NCBI GenBank assembly: GCA_963832725.1 | Contig: CAWHVG010000005.1 | Span: forward strand, 2,108,001 to 2,172,000 | DNA from: JAEZBP01 sp963832725 | GTDB lineage: Bacteria; Myxococcota_A; Polyangia; Polyangiales; Sandaracinaceae | Direction: 5' to 3' | Length of the DNA stretch: 64,000 nucleotides | Part shown: positions 8,634 through 18,600 of the stretch, piece by piece | How positions within the stretch are numbered: position 1 is the stretch's first letter | Layout of the letters: every line of letters starts with the position of its first letter | Program-made: the position numbers and the translations under genes | The notes under the pieces: generated by a model | What the model saw: the letters and a program-made list of their open reading frames with translations, nothing else | Told to the model about the DNA's origin: nothing | Database searches by the model: none

Positions 8634-9278
8634 TCAGCCGCCGTTGCCACCACCGCTGCTCGGATCCTCGACCGCGAGGGTGCCGCTCGAGCGCACGAGG
8701 AGCCGGCGGTAGTGGATCGAGCTCGACGTGTAGGTGGCGCGGACCACGTCCCGGAACTCGAGGAAGCGCTCGTACGCCTTGGCGTAGGCCTCCTGCCGCG
8801 CGTGCACCGCCGTCTCCAGGTTGCCGTCGGCGGTGATCCACTCGGTGATCTGCTGAATCGCGATCGGCGCCAGCCGACCGAAGTCGCCGGACGTCAGATC
8901 CGCGGCCCATCCGGGCGAGTCGTCGTTCGCGTCCAGGATCTCGAGCAGCGAGCGGAGCGCGTCGCGCTTGTCGGTGTCGGTGGAGAGCGATTTCAGCGTC
9001 TCCGGCACCGCCAGGTCCTTCACGTAGATCTTCGTGACCGTGCGGGCCTTGAGATAGGGCTGGTCGACGTCTTCGAGCGCCTGAAGCTCCTCGCCGTGCT
9101 CCTTCTTGGCCACCACCTCGGCGTTCTTCAGCCCGTCGTGCGACGCCCGGTACGTGGTCGCGTCCGCCGCGAGCTTGTCGTCGTACACACGTTTGACGCT
9201 CGGATCGACGTCCTCTCTCGCGGCCAACTCGGCCGAGCGATCGAGGAGACGGTCGAAGCGTTCGTAATCGATACCCAC
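8634..9278 (-). CDS. Hypothetical helical cytoplasmic protein
   Basis: An intact 214-residue frame, MGIDYERFDRLLDRSAELAA..., with no signal peptide or membrane segment. The composition is rich in Glu, Lys, Asp, Ala and Leu and suggests mostly helix (LKNAEVVAKKEHGEELQALE, ETAVHARQEAYAKAYERFLE). The C-terminus ends in a flexible SSGGGNGG tail. No family was recognised. It sits between the repeat zone and a divergently transcribed FG-GAP lipoprotein gene, and a strong hairpin follows it. Clean frame and balanced codon use make it a confident gene of unknown role. Confidence 0.75.
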   Translation of the reverse strand: MGIDYERFDRLLDRSAELAAREDVDPSVKRVYDDKLAADATTYRASHDGLKNAEVVAKKEHGEELQALEDVDQPYLKARTVTKIYVKDLAVPETLKSLSTDTDKRDALRSLLEILDANDDSPGWAADLTSGDFGRLAPIAIQQITEWITADGNLETAVHARQEAYAKAYERFLEFRDVVRATYTSSSIHYRRLLVRSSGTLAVEDPSSGGGNGG

Positions 9279-9499
9279 TGGATACCCCCGTTGGTTAGAG
9301 ACGCTTCAACCTACGGGGTCGAGCGGCGTCGGCGCAACCCTTCGTGTTCAGCTCCGGCGCAACCGGCGACCGCAGCTGGCCATGTTCACCCGGAGGCGCC
9401 CAGCTCGCTCCGTGCCACCGCGGTCCGCGGGTTACCGAGGGTTACCGAGGGTTTCCAGCGCACGAGCGAAACGGCGGCGGACGGGTTACCGTCGGCCCC

Positions 9500-11847
9500 A
9501 TGCGCCACACCAGCTCTCTCGCGTTGATCTTCTCTTCACCGCTGCCGGCTGCGGGGGCTCCTCACACGACTCCGACGCGGCGGTCGGTGTGGATGCCTCG
9601 CAACCCACGAGCTGCCCTCTTCAGATGTGCGGCGACGTGTGCGCCGATCTCCAGAGCGACCCCGCCCACTGCGGCGACTGCGGCACCGCCTGCGCCGACG
9701 GCCAGTATTGCCTTGCCGGCGCCTGCGCCGACTCGTGCCCGCTGACCGACTGCAGCGGGGCCTGCGTCGACACCAGCCTCGACGCGAGCCACTGCGGCGA
9801 CTGCGGCACGAGCTGCGCGAGCGACGAACAGTGCGTCGCCGGTTCCTGCACGCTCGTATGCCCGACGGGTCAGAACGCCTGCGGCACCGACTGCGCCGAC
9901 TTCGACACCGATCCCGCTCACTGCGGCGGCTGCGACACGGCATGCGCCGATGGGCAGTACTGTGTGGCCGGTGCGTGCGCCGACGCCTGCCCGCTGACCG
10001 ATTGCAGCGGCGCGTGCGTCGACACCAGCGTCGACGCGAGCCACTGCGGCGACTGCGGCACGAGCTGCGGGACGGACGAGCAGTGCGTCGACGGTTCCTG
10101 CGCGCTCGTATGCCCGAGCGGACAGAACGCGTGCGGCACGGACTGCGCCGATTTCGACACCGATCCCGCCCACTGCGGGGGCTGCGACACCGCCTGCGCC
10201 GATGGGCAGTACTGCCTCGCAGGCGCGTGCACCGACGTCTGCCCGCTGACCGATTGCGGCGGCACCTGCGTCGACACCAACGACGACCCGAATCACTGCG
10301 GCACCTGCGACACGAGCTGCGCGGCCGGCGACAACCAAGCTCCGGTGTGTGCCGCGGGCCGATGCGCGACCACCTGCGACGTGGGTTACGGCGACTGCAA
10401 CTTCGACGGGACGGACGGCTGCGAGACGGGCCTGGACACCGAGGCCACCTGCGGCTCGTGCGCGGTGTCCTGCGGCGGCGCGGAGCACTGCGTCGCCAGC
10501 CGCTGCAGCTGCGCGCCGGCGAGCGTGAGCCCGGCTCCCTACGCGCTCGGCGTCGACCCGGCCACCGCCATCACGCTGACCCCGAGCTGCACGCTCGACG
10601 CGTCGACGGCAACCGCCGCGAACGTGCACGTCTGGGGCAGCCTCGGCGGGACCGTGTCGGGCACCGTGTCGGTGGGCTCGAGCGGAGAGCTGGTGTTCAC
10701 ACCCGACGCCGCGTTGCAACGAGGCGAGCGGGTGACCGTGGACGTGTTCGGCGTGAGCGCCGACGACGGGCGGGCCGTCCGCCACATCTGGCAGTTCGAC
10801 GTGGCGGTCGCCTCGATGGGCGGGATGCTGGTCGAGGACACCAGCGCCAGCACCGGCGGGAACGAATCGCGCGGCGTGCGGGCGGGCGACGTGAACGGCG
10901 ACGGACTGCTCGACGTGGTGCTCGCCGACGAGAGCGACCAGTCGCAGATCATCCGCCTCGGCACGTCCGGCGACTTCTCGGCGGGGACGTCGTTCGGTAG
11001 CGGGCACACCATCGACCTCGCGCTGGCGGACTTCGACGGAGACGGAGACCTCGACGCCTTCCTGGCCAACCGCAACAGCGAGCCGAACGAGGTCTGGCTC
11101 AACGACGGATCCGGCACCTTCACCTCCACCGGTCAGGCGCTCGGCACCCGCAGCAGCGACACCGCCCGCGCGGCCGACATGGACGGCGACGGCGACCTCG
11201 ACGTCGTGGTCGGCAACCGAAGCGGGGACCCCAGCGTCGTGTGGCTCAACGACGGAAGCGGCACCTTCACGGAGGGCGCGACCTTCTCCGACTCCCACAA
11301 CAACAAGGATCTCGTCCTGGCCGACCTCGACCTCGACGGCGACCTCGACGTGGTCGAGCAGAACTGGTCGGGTCAGAACTCGGTCTTCCTGAACGACGGA
11401 CGCGGCAACCTCACGGAGAGCTCCAACCTCGGCTCGAACCGCACCGTGGCCGGCCGCGGGGGTGACATGAACGGCGACGGCGCCATCGACATCGTCGCCT
11501 GCGTGCCGGGGACGAGTGGCGGCGTGGAGGTCTGGACCAACGACGGCGCCGGGAGCTTCTCGCTCGCCCAGACCGCACCGGTCGGTAGCACCGCAGGCTG
11601 CGGCGCGCTCACCGTGGGCGACCTCGACGGCGACGGGGATCTCGACGTGGCCGCCTCGAGCGACTCGGACACCGGCGAGAACGGGTTGCTGACGAACGAC
11701 GGCGGGAGCCTCACCGCCGCCAGCACCTTCAGCACGACCACCCGCAGCGATCTCGTGCTCGGCGACTTCGACGGCGACGGAGACCTCGACATGTTCGCCA
11801 GCGACGGCGGCACGAACGGCTACTACCGGAACGACTCTCCGCTCTGA
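9500..11847 (+). CDS. Cys-rich Stig1-like / Ig-like / FG-GAP repeat lipoprotein (slip in signal peptide)
   Basis: The ATG at 9500 reads MRHTSSLALIF, and after a one-base slip near 9530 the frame gives LLFTAAGCGGSS, a lipobox. The mature part has three regions. First come about seven Cys-rich units of the form CVDTxxDxxHCGxCGxxC, annotated in myxobacteria as Stig1-like. Then comes a Big_5-type Ig-like domain beginning CAPASVSPAPYALGVDPATA. Last are about seven FG-GAP/VCBS repeats with Ca-binding loops (DVNGDGLLDVV, DFDGDGDLDAF, DMDGDGDLDVV, DLDGDGDLDVA). Such proteins are cell-surface, Ca-stabilised beta-propellers; a binding or adhesion role is inferred. A strong hairpin follows the stop. Confidence 0.85.
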
Positions 11848-11870
11848 CGCTGGCCGTTCGAACCTGCGAC

Positions 11871-11903
11871 GCGGGGCCCTCGGATCCGTCCGAGCGGCCC
11901 CGC
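11871..11903 (+). terminator. Strong GC hairpin after the FG-GAP lipoprotein gene
   Basis: GCGGGGCCCTCGGA pairs with TCCGAGCGGCCCCGC around a TCCG loop, with one bulged base. It lies 24 bp past the stop. It could serve either strand; no U-tract is present. Confidence 0.5.
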
Positions 11904-12024
11904 TCGTGTTCGAGGCTCGGGCCACCGATGGCATCGGCGCATCGAGGCTCGCCGGCGACCACGGAGGTCGTTCACGCGGCCCGGCGCGGTCGCTCCAGCT
12001 CGACGCCGGGTCGGCGCCCATGAG

Positions 12025-13071
12025 TCAGTTCCAGCAGGCGAAGCCGTAGGTCATCATGAGGCAGAAGAGCTCGAATAGCGCCGCGAAGACGAAGACGACG
12101 GCGCTCGTCACGTAGATGCCCGGGCGACCGCTCGGCTCGAGCCTGGCCAGGAGCTGGGCGCCGAGGATGGTGGTGACGATGGAGGTGAGCACGCCGACCG
12201 CCGTACCCTGTCTCCAGTGCGCCCCACAGGACTCTGACGCCGGGTGGGCCAGGTTGGCCGCGACCAAGCCCAGCCCGCAAGCGACCACCGGGTTGAAGAA
12301 CGCACCGGTGAAAGCGGCCAACGACCGCGCCCGTCGCGGAAAATCGCCCCACGGCGTCCCCGCAGGCTGGAGCCAATCGCGCGGCGCGAGGGCGACGGGC
12401 TCCGGGTTGCCACGGTAGGGTCCGCCGGCCGCTGCCCGGACGATGACCGCGTCGAGAGGTTGGTGGTCGCGGAGCAGCGCGGGCGCGTCCAGCTCCCCAC
12501 GCTCGACGAGAGCCAGCCCGTTCTCGCCGTCGCGCGCGTCCTGCCAGAGGCGGCGCAGCACCCGAAGCCGCCGGTGGGCGGCGAGCGCGACGACGGCGCC
12601 GGCGAGCGCGGTGACGATGCCGAGCGCCCGGCCCCAGGGGACAGCGACCGCGAGCGTGGGAAGGGCCGCGCACGCGAGCCAGATCCCGATCGCGCGCCAC
12701 CAGCGCGGCGCGTCCTCGAGCGTGGGGGCCACTGCCGAGCCCCGCTCGAGCGCCGGCGGGATCCAGAGGTAGATCGTGAGCGCGAGCGCGACCGGAGGCC
12801 CGAGCCCGATGGACGCGCACATGCCGGGGAGACCGAACGCGACGCAGAGCCCGAGCGCCACCGCGAGCCAGGCCGTCCCATAGGCCGCCCCGTCGTCCAC
12901 GCGGCGAGCGATATCGGGGAGCGCCGCGCCGGCCGCGAGCCCCGCCAGAGCCAACGAGACGAAGGGTCTCCACTCGTGCGGCGCCACCGCCAGCCCGCTC
13001 GCCGCGCCGACGACGGCGGGCGCGGCGGCGATGACGAGGCGGCGGGCGAGCGCTTCGGGAGTTCGCGGCAT
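12025..13071 (-). CDS. Polytopic membrane protein, unknown function
   Basis: The product MPRTPEALARRLVIAAAPAVV... has about eight to nine hydrophobic segments (WRPFVSLALAGLAAGAALPD, AYGTAWLAVALGLCVAFGLP, PVALALTIYLWIPPALERGS, WRAIGIWLACAALPTLAVAV, SAVVFVFAALFELFCLMMTY). A soluble loop between them reads RLRVLRRLWQDARDGENGLA...DAVIVRAAAGGPYRGNPEPV and may be a small cytoplasmic domain. The open frame extends to 13119, but the ATG at 13069-13071 places the first hydrophobic stretch properly. No transporter or enzyme motif was recognised. Downstream hairpins from both sides isolate it as a single gene. Confidence 0.7.
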   Translation of the reverse strand: MPRTPEALARRLVIAAAPAVVGAASGLAVAPHEWRPFVSLALAGLAAGAALPDIARRVDDGAAYGTAWLAVALGLCVAFGLPGMCASIGLGPPVALALTIYLWIPPALERGSAVAPTLEDAPRWWRAIGIWLACAALPTLAVAVPWGRALGIVTALAGAVVALAAHRRLRVLRRLWQDARDGENGLALVERGELDAPALLRDHQPLDAVIVRAAAGGPYRGNPEPVALAPRDWLQPAGTPWGDFPRRARSLAAFTGAFFNPVVACGLGLVAANLAHPASESCGAHWRQGTAVGVLTSIVTTILGAQLLARLEPSGRPGIYVTSAVVFVFAALFELFCLMMTYGFACWN

Positions 13072-13320
13072 CACCCTCAGTGTGAAGTCGGCGGCGCGCG
13101 ACACGAGGAACGGCACCACGAACGGTCGCCACCGGCGAACGAGCCGCGCTCACGGAGGCGTGAACCGTTCGAGCACCCCAATCATCTGCCCCGCGAGTCC
13201 GAGCGTCGGTTCGCGCAATACGTCCCTCGCGAACGCGCCGGCTCACGTTCGTATCCCAATCGCATGTCTCGCGACTGGGACGCGACATCCGCGCTCGCCC
13301 AGCTCGGGCGGGCCGGCCGA

Positions 13321-13517
13321 TCAGAAGTGGATCGCTCCGTCCGCCACCCGCACGCCCCGGAGCGGGGGTGGGCGTCGCGAGGGGCGGCCGGGGCGGCACC
13401 GCGGTCTCCGGAGGCGTCGGCCTGCTGCGCGCCCGCCGAGCCCGTCCACGCCAGCACCGCGACGGCGGTGGACAGGGCGACGGAGCACGCGCTGAAACCA
13501 CCGTGAGCCCTGCCCAC
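13321..13517 (-). CDS. Possible small secreted protein (low confidence, slipped)
   Basis: From a GTG at 13517 the minus frame reads VGRAHGGFSACSVALSTAVA followed by VLAWTGSAGAQQADASGDRG. This looks like a Sec signal peptide with an AGA-QQ cleavage site. Past about 13375 the frame loses credibility; a one-base slip gives RGVRVADGAIHF and a stop at 13321-13323. This would make a protein of about 64 residues. No family was recognised. Without the slip the frame runs on as low-complexity Arg/Ser sequence to 13182. It may be a fragment of a larger gene. Confidence 0.3.
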
Positions 13518-13662
13518 GGATCGCGGCGCGCTCGTCTGACAGGACAACCAGATCCAGCCTCTGAAGGCCGATGCCACTGCATGTCTCATCCGCGCCACTA
13601 TTCAGGAGCGCGGGTGGTTCAGTGGACGAAGATCACTCGACTGCTTCATCGGTCTCGTTCCT

Positions 13663-13848
13663 GTGCGTGCGCGCAACCACCCCCGAGCCCGGTTCCGCGT
13701 ACCCCTCGGCCTTCTCGACGACTGGGTCGACGCAAACGGGTGCGTCAGCGACCGGCCGCGGGAGCGTTGGGACGGCGCGGACGAGAGTGAGCTGCGCGCG
13801 TGGGCCGATGAGGTCGCCCTCCGCCAGAAGTGCGACTGGGCTCGATGA
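13663..13848 (+). CDS. Possible small ORF or gene remnant
   Basis: The frame ending at TGA 13846-13848 reads RFRVPLGLLDDWVDANGCVS and then RERWDGADESELRAWADEVA, with balanced acidic, Trp and Leu composition unlike a shadow frame. The same frame extends upstream (GWFSGRRSLDCFIGLVPV) without a convincing start codon, so GTG 13663 is nominal. It could be the tail of a truncated gene. No function can be assigned. Confidence 0.3.
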   Translation: MRARNHPRARFRVPLGLLDDWVDANGCVSDRPRERWDGADESELRAWADEVALRQKCDWAR

Positions 13849-13999
13849 TCATCTGGGTCACGGTCTCGCAGATTCCGGCTGTCGGGGTGCGGCGGGCGGC
13901 GGCTCTCCCTGCGGGCGTGCCGGTCGACCGCCTCGCGTCCCGGCTTTCGAGCCTTCGTCGTGCGATGCTCTCCGCGTCCCCAAGCCGTCGGAGAACCGA

Positions 14000-15583
14000 A
14001 TGACCCCGCCGCGCCCCGTGACCGTGACCCTGATCGGCTCCGTGCTGCTGGCCTGCGGCGGCCCGCCGGCGCCGGCCGCGCCGCTCGCCGATCGGGCGGT
14101 GGCGACGCTGACACGCGAGTGCGAGGGAGGCGCGCAAGCGAGCTGCGTCGAGCTCGGGCGCCGCTACACGGAGGGCACCGGTGTCGAGGCCGACCCGGCG
14201 CGGGCGAGGTCGCTCTTCGAGCACGCCTGCGACGCCGACGTCGCGAAGGGCTGCGCCAACCTCGGGCGGCTCTACATCCGCGGCGAGGGGGTCGAGCGCG
14301 ACTTCGACCGGGCGCGGGGGCTGCTCGAGCGGGCCTGCTCGGCCGGCGACGCGGAGGGCTGCTCGGGGCTCGGGTTCGTGTACGCGAGCGGGCTCGGGGT
14401 GGACGAGGACGGCGAGCGCGCGAGGCAGCTCTTCGAACGCGCCTGCGAGCAAGACCCGCGCTGGGGATGCAGCAACTTGGCGGTGCTCTACGTCGACGGA
14501 ATCGGCGTCGAGCGGGACTTCGACCGAGCGCGCGAGCTGCTCGGTCGAGGCTGCGAGGCCGGGGACGCGCGCGGGTGCAGCGGGCTCGGCGTGCTCTACA
14601 TGAACGGACAGGGAGGCCCGCCCGACTACGTGCACGCGAGGCGTCTCTTCGAGCGCGCCTGCCAGGACGACGATCAGGAGGGCTGCGCGAACCTCGGCGT
14701 CCTCTACGCGCGCGGTCTCGGGATGGCCGTCGACGGCGCGCGGGCCGCGGACATCTTCGAGCGCACCTGCCACGCGGGCGCCACGGAAGCCTGCGCCAAC
14801 CTCGGCGCGCTCTACCGGGAAGGCCGCGGCGTGGAGCGCAACGACGCCCGCGCCCGCGAGCTGCTCGAAGGCGCGTGCCGCGCCGGCGACGCGCTCGGCT
14901 GCACCAACCTCGCGCTCCTGATCGCCGACGGAGGCCACGCCGACGAAGAGGCCGAGGCGCGGGCTGCGCAGCTCCTCGAAGAGACGTGCCGCGCCCACTC
15001 CGCAGACGCCTGCGCCAACCTCGGCGCGTTCTACATGAACGGGCGCGGCGTGGAGCGGGACGACGCCCACGCCCGCGCGCTCCTCGAGGACGCCTGCGAC
15101 GGCGGGAGCGCGTTCGGCTGCGGCAACCTGGCGCTCCTCTACGCGCAAGGGCGGTCGGTCCCGCAGGACGTCGACCGCGCGCACGACCTCTTCGCCCGCG
15201 CTTGCGACGCCGGTGAGCCCGGCTCCTGCGCCGACCTCGGCACGATGTACCTGAACGGCGAAGGCGTGGAGCAGGATCTGCCGCGGGCCGAGCAGCTCCT
15301 CTCGCGCTCGTGCGACGGCGGCAGCATGCGGGGCTGCGCCGACCTCGGCGTCCTCTACCTGAACGCCGAAGGCCCGCTGCACGACCCGGCGCGCGCCGGC
15401 GCCCTCTTCGCCCAGGCCTGCGAGGCGGGCGACGGAGAAGGCTGCGCCGGCCTCGGCGTGCTCTACGTCAACGGCGAGGGCGTCGAACGCAACGTCGCGC
15501 GCGGGATGCAGCTCTTGGAGGATGCCTGCCAGGGAGGCACCCAGAGCGCCTGCCACACGCTCGAGCAAGCCGCGTCCCACTGA
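14000..15583 (+). CDS. Lipoprotein of tandem Sel1-like (Hcp-type) repeats
   Basis: Starts MTPPRPVTVTLIGSVLLACG, a signal peptide with lipobox LLAC (Cys19). The rest is about 13 consecutive Sel1-like repeats of ~36 residues, for example ACDADVAKGCANLGRLYIRG followed by EGVERDFDRARGLLER. Every repeat carries a Cys pair about nine positions apart (AC...GC). This is the arrangement in Helicobacter Hcp proteins, where the two helices of each repeat are locked by a disulfide. The protein should therefore be a disulfide-stapled alpha-solenoid on the periplasmic or outer surface, acting as a protein-binding scaffold. The frame is intact throughout. Upstream in-frame codons to 13571 lack a signal sequence, so ATG 14000 is preferred. 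Confidence 0.92.
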   Translation: MTPPRPVTVTLIGSVLLACGGPPAPAAPLADRAVATLTRECEGGAQASCVELGRRYTEGTGVEADPARARSLFEHACDADVAKGCANLGRLYIRGEGVERDFDRARGLLERACSAGDAEGCSGLGFVYASGLGVDEDGERARQLFERACEQDPRWGCSNLAVLYVDGIGVERDFDRARELLGRGCEAGDARGCSGLGVLYMNGQGGPPDYVHARRLFERACQDDDQEGCANLGVLYARGLGMAVDGARAADIFERTCHAGATEACANLGALYREGRGVERNDARARELLEGACRAGDALGCTNLALLIADGGHADEEAEARAAQLLEETCRAHSADACANLGAFYMNGRGVERDDAHARALLEDACDGGSAFGCGNLALLYAQGRSVPQDVDRAHDLFARACDAGEPGSCADLGTMYLNGEGVEQDLPRAEQLLSRSCDGGSMRGCADLGVLYLNAEGPLHDPARAGALFAQACEAGDGEGCAGLGVLYVNGEGVERNVARGMQLLEDACQGGTQSACHTLEQAASH

Positions 15584-15598
15584 CGCGGAAGCGCGAAC

Positions 15599-15640
15599 GC
15601 CGAAGAGCGAACGCCGAAGAGCGAACGCCGAAGAGCGAAC
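15599..15640. repeat. Three perfect 14-bp tandem units
   Basis: GCCGAAGAGCGAAC occurs three times in a row between the Sel1 gene stop and the convergent RCC1 lipoprotein gene. The same tract reads GTTCGCTCTTCGGC on the other strand. No gene assignment is warranted. Confidence 0.85.
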
Positions 15641-15680
15641 GCGTCCTCACCAGCACGCGTGGCAGAGGACGCGCCCTGGC

Positions 15681-18600
15681 TCACGGGTAGTCGTAGGTGC
15701 TCTGCGGCGTGCTGCTCGTGGTGCTCGTGTCGTCGCCGAGCAGTCCGCCGACGCCCCAGCAGGTGAGCGATTGGTGCGAGGCGCGCACGGCGCAAGTGAA
15801 GTCGGTGCCGGTCGTCACGCTGTCGAAGTCCGTGTAGTCGAGGACGTAGGTCGGCTCCGTCACCGGGAGCTGGTTTCCGACGCCCATCTGCCCGTCCGAG
15901 TTCGACGAGTTCCAGCACAAGAGGGGGCGGCTCGGCGAAGGAGGCGGGACGTCGACCAGCACACAGATCGAATCCCTGGTCCTCGGCGTCGAAGTCGATG
16001 ATGCGGCCGGTGGAAGGCAGCCCGGTGATCTCCATCGGCGTCGCGTGGACACCGTCGATCAACGAGCCCCAACACGCCATGGCTCCGGTCGCGCGCAGCA
16101 CGCAGGTGAAGCCGTTGCCGACCCGGACGTCGACGAGGTCGTGGTAGAAAGTGATCTCCTGCGGCGTGTTGTGCCCGCCGGTCACTCCGCCGAGCTGCCC
16201 GGACTCGTTCGCGCCCCAGCAGTAGCCGTGACCGTCGGCCTGGATGGCGCACGCGTGCCGGCGTGAGGTGTCGAAGGCGCGGACGTCGGTAAGCCCTGTG
16301 ACCTGGACTGGAGAGAGGTACGCGTTGGCGCCCGAGCCGTTGCCGAGGGCTCCGTCGCCTCCCGCGCCCATGCACCACAGGGTGCCGTCGTCGCGGAGGA
16401 AGCACTTGTTCTCGTATGCGGCGCGGATGTCGACCACGCCGCTCACCGGCGTGGTGCCATCCGCCTCGTAGAGCGGCGTCGGTGTCCCGGTGTCCGTGGC
16501 CGCGGTCGACGAGGTGTAGATGTGGCCCCAGCACCGCACCGTGCCGCCCGGCTCCACGGCGCAGCCGTTCTCGCTATCGGCGTCGAACGCGATGGCGGTG
16601 ATCGACGAGACCGTGAGCGGGCGGAGGGAGCGGCTTCGCGTGGTGCCTTGGGCGAGCTGCCCATACGAGTTGTTCCCCCAGCACGCGAGCGTTCCGTTCG
16701 TGGCCCGCGCGCAGGCGAAGTTGTCGTAGGCGCCGACGTCGGCCACGCGCAGGAGGCCCGGAACCTCTTCCGGTGCGGTCGTCGACGCCGTAGTCCCCGC
16801 GCCGAACTGGCCATCGTCGTTCTTGCCCCAGCACTGGACGTGCTGGCCCGAGCGCGCGCAGCCGTAGTACGCGCCCATGGAGACTTCGTCCGCGTCCGAC
16901 AGGCCGGTGAGAGGGGACGGCGCGCTGGCGTTCCCTCCGATGCCGAGGCCGCCGTAATCGTTCCGGCCCCAGCAGGCGACCTGACCGTCGTGGACGACGC
17001 AGGTGCCGTGGCTGCTGGCCTCGATGCTCGTCACGCCGGTCAGCGCCGAGCTGCCGACCATCACCGTGGTAGCGGTGAGCAACGTTCCGCCGGTGGTGCC
17101 ATTGCCAATCTGCCCGGAGCTGTTGTCACCCCAGCACGAGACGGTGCCGTCGCTGAGGAGCGCGCAGGCGTGGTCGCCGCCCACGGCGACCTCGACCGCC
17201 GTCGTGATGCCCGTGACCGTCACGGGCGTCGAGGACGAGGCCACCATCCCGCCGTCACCGAGCTGCCCGCTGCTGTTGTCCCCCCAGCACTGGACGGTTC
17301 CGTCGGAGATCACGGCGCATGCCGCGCTGTCGAACGCAGAGACGTCCACCGCGTCGGTGATCCCGGTCACGCTCACCGCGCTCAGCGAGCAGTCGCCCGT
17401 GCCGTAGCACTCCGCGGCGTGGCCGTGATCCGCGATTCCGTCGCCGAGCTGGCCGGCCTCGTTCTCGCCCCAGCAATCCACCCCGCCCGACGCCAAACGC
17501 GCGCATCCGACTTGGCCGCCCGTGGCGACCTGGACCGCAGAGCCGCTGAGGCCGACGACGCTCACCGGCGTCCTCTGCGTGCTGGGGTGGTCGTTGTTGC
17601 CGAGCTGGCCTTCCTGGCCGTCCCCCCAGCACTTCACCCCGCCGTCGGCGAGCGCGGCACAGGTCTGAGCTTGTCCTCCGTCCACGTCGACGGCGTTGGT
17701 GATGCCGGTGACCGCGACGTGGGCCGTGCGATCCGAGGTGGTGCCGTCGCCGACCTCGCCGTGGCGGTTCAATCCGGCGCAGCTCAACGCCCCGCTCGAG
17801 AAGCGCAGGCAGCTCACTTGGTAGCCGGTGCCGATGCCCACGATCTGGTCGCAGAGCCCACCGTTGCAGGGCGCGTTCGCGCCGCAGGTGAAGCCGCAGC
17901 CGCCACAGTTGTTCGTGTCGGCCGAGAGATCGACCTCGCAGCCGTCGCTGTAGTCGCCGTTGCAGTCGCCGTAGCCGAAGTCGCACGCGAAGAGCGCGCA
18001 CGCGCCGTCCATGGCGCAGCCGGCGCTGGCGTTGGGGGCCGTGCAGCTGTCGTAGGCGGCGGGATCCTCGTCGATCGATCCGTCGCAGTCAGTGTCGTGC
18101 CCGGAGCAGACCTCCACCGCGCCCGGGTTGTCGGTGGGCCGGGTATCGTCGCAGTCGGTCGCGGGGAATCCGCCGTCGGGGCAGATCCCGGTCGTCGGGT
18201 CGTCGGCGCCGATCGGCGCGTAGCCGTCGTTGTCCTGGTCCTCGTAGATGTCGACGCCTCCGGCCGCCGAGCCGCCGAGGCTGCAGTTGTTGTCGATGCG
18301 GTTACAGGGCTCGGGCGCGCCGAGATAGATGGTGTCGTCGGTGTCGTCGCAGTCGGTCGACACGGCGGCGCTCCCGGGATTGCCCTCACAGCGGTCGACC
18401 GGCGTTCCCTCCGCGCCGTCGCCGTCGTTGTCGACGTAGCGGACTCGCAGCGGGAGCCCCTCGTCGACGCTGGCGTCGCAGTCGTCGTTCACCCCGTTGC
18501 ACGTCTCCGTGGCACCGGGGTGAGTGCTGGCGGTGCTCCCGTCGCAGTCGATGTCGGGATCGAGCGGCGCGCGGTTGGTGAGGCCGATCGGGCAGCCCCC

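Larger units (their letters stand above)
13120..13999. other. Mostly non-coding stretch upstream of the Sel1 lipoprotein gene
   Basis: About 880 bp between the membrane protein and the Sel1-repeat gene. Apart from the two weak small ORFs reported separately (13321-13517 minus, 13663-13848 plus), I see no gene, promoter consensus or RNA gene. A stretch at 13608-13660 begins like a tRNA (GCGGGTGGTTCAGTGG) but lacks the rest of the cloverleaf. Confidence 0.5.

Noticed and set aside
7818..9527. Long plus-strand open frame (and similar minus-strand ones) across the repeat zone
   Set aside because: Produced by the stop-free 21-bp repeats and GC richness; a phase jump at 8012 and unrelated sequence on either side show no selection for the frame.
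12025..13119. Alternative upstream start for the membrane protein
   Set aside because: Residues before MPRTPEALAR have no support and ATG 13071 places the hydrophobic core correctly.
13608..13680. tRNA-like start GCGGGTGGTTCAGTGG
   Set aside because: D-arm-like only; no paired anticodon stem and no GTTCRA T-loop follow at the right distance.
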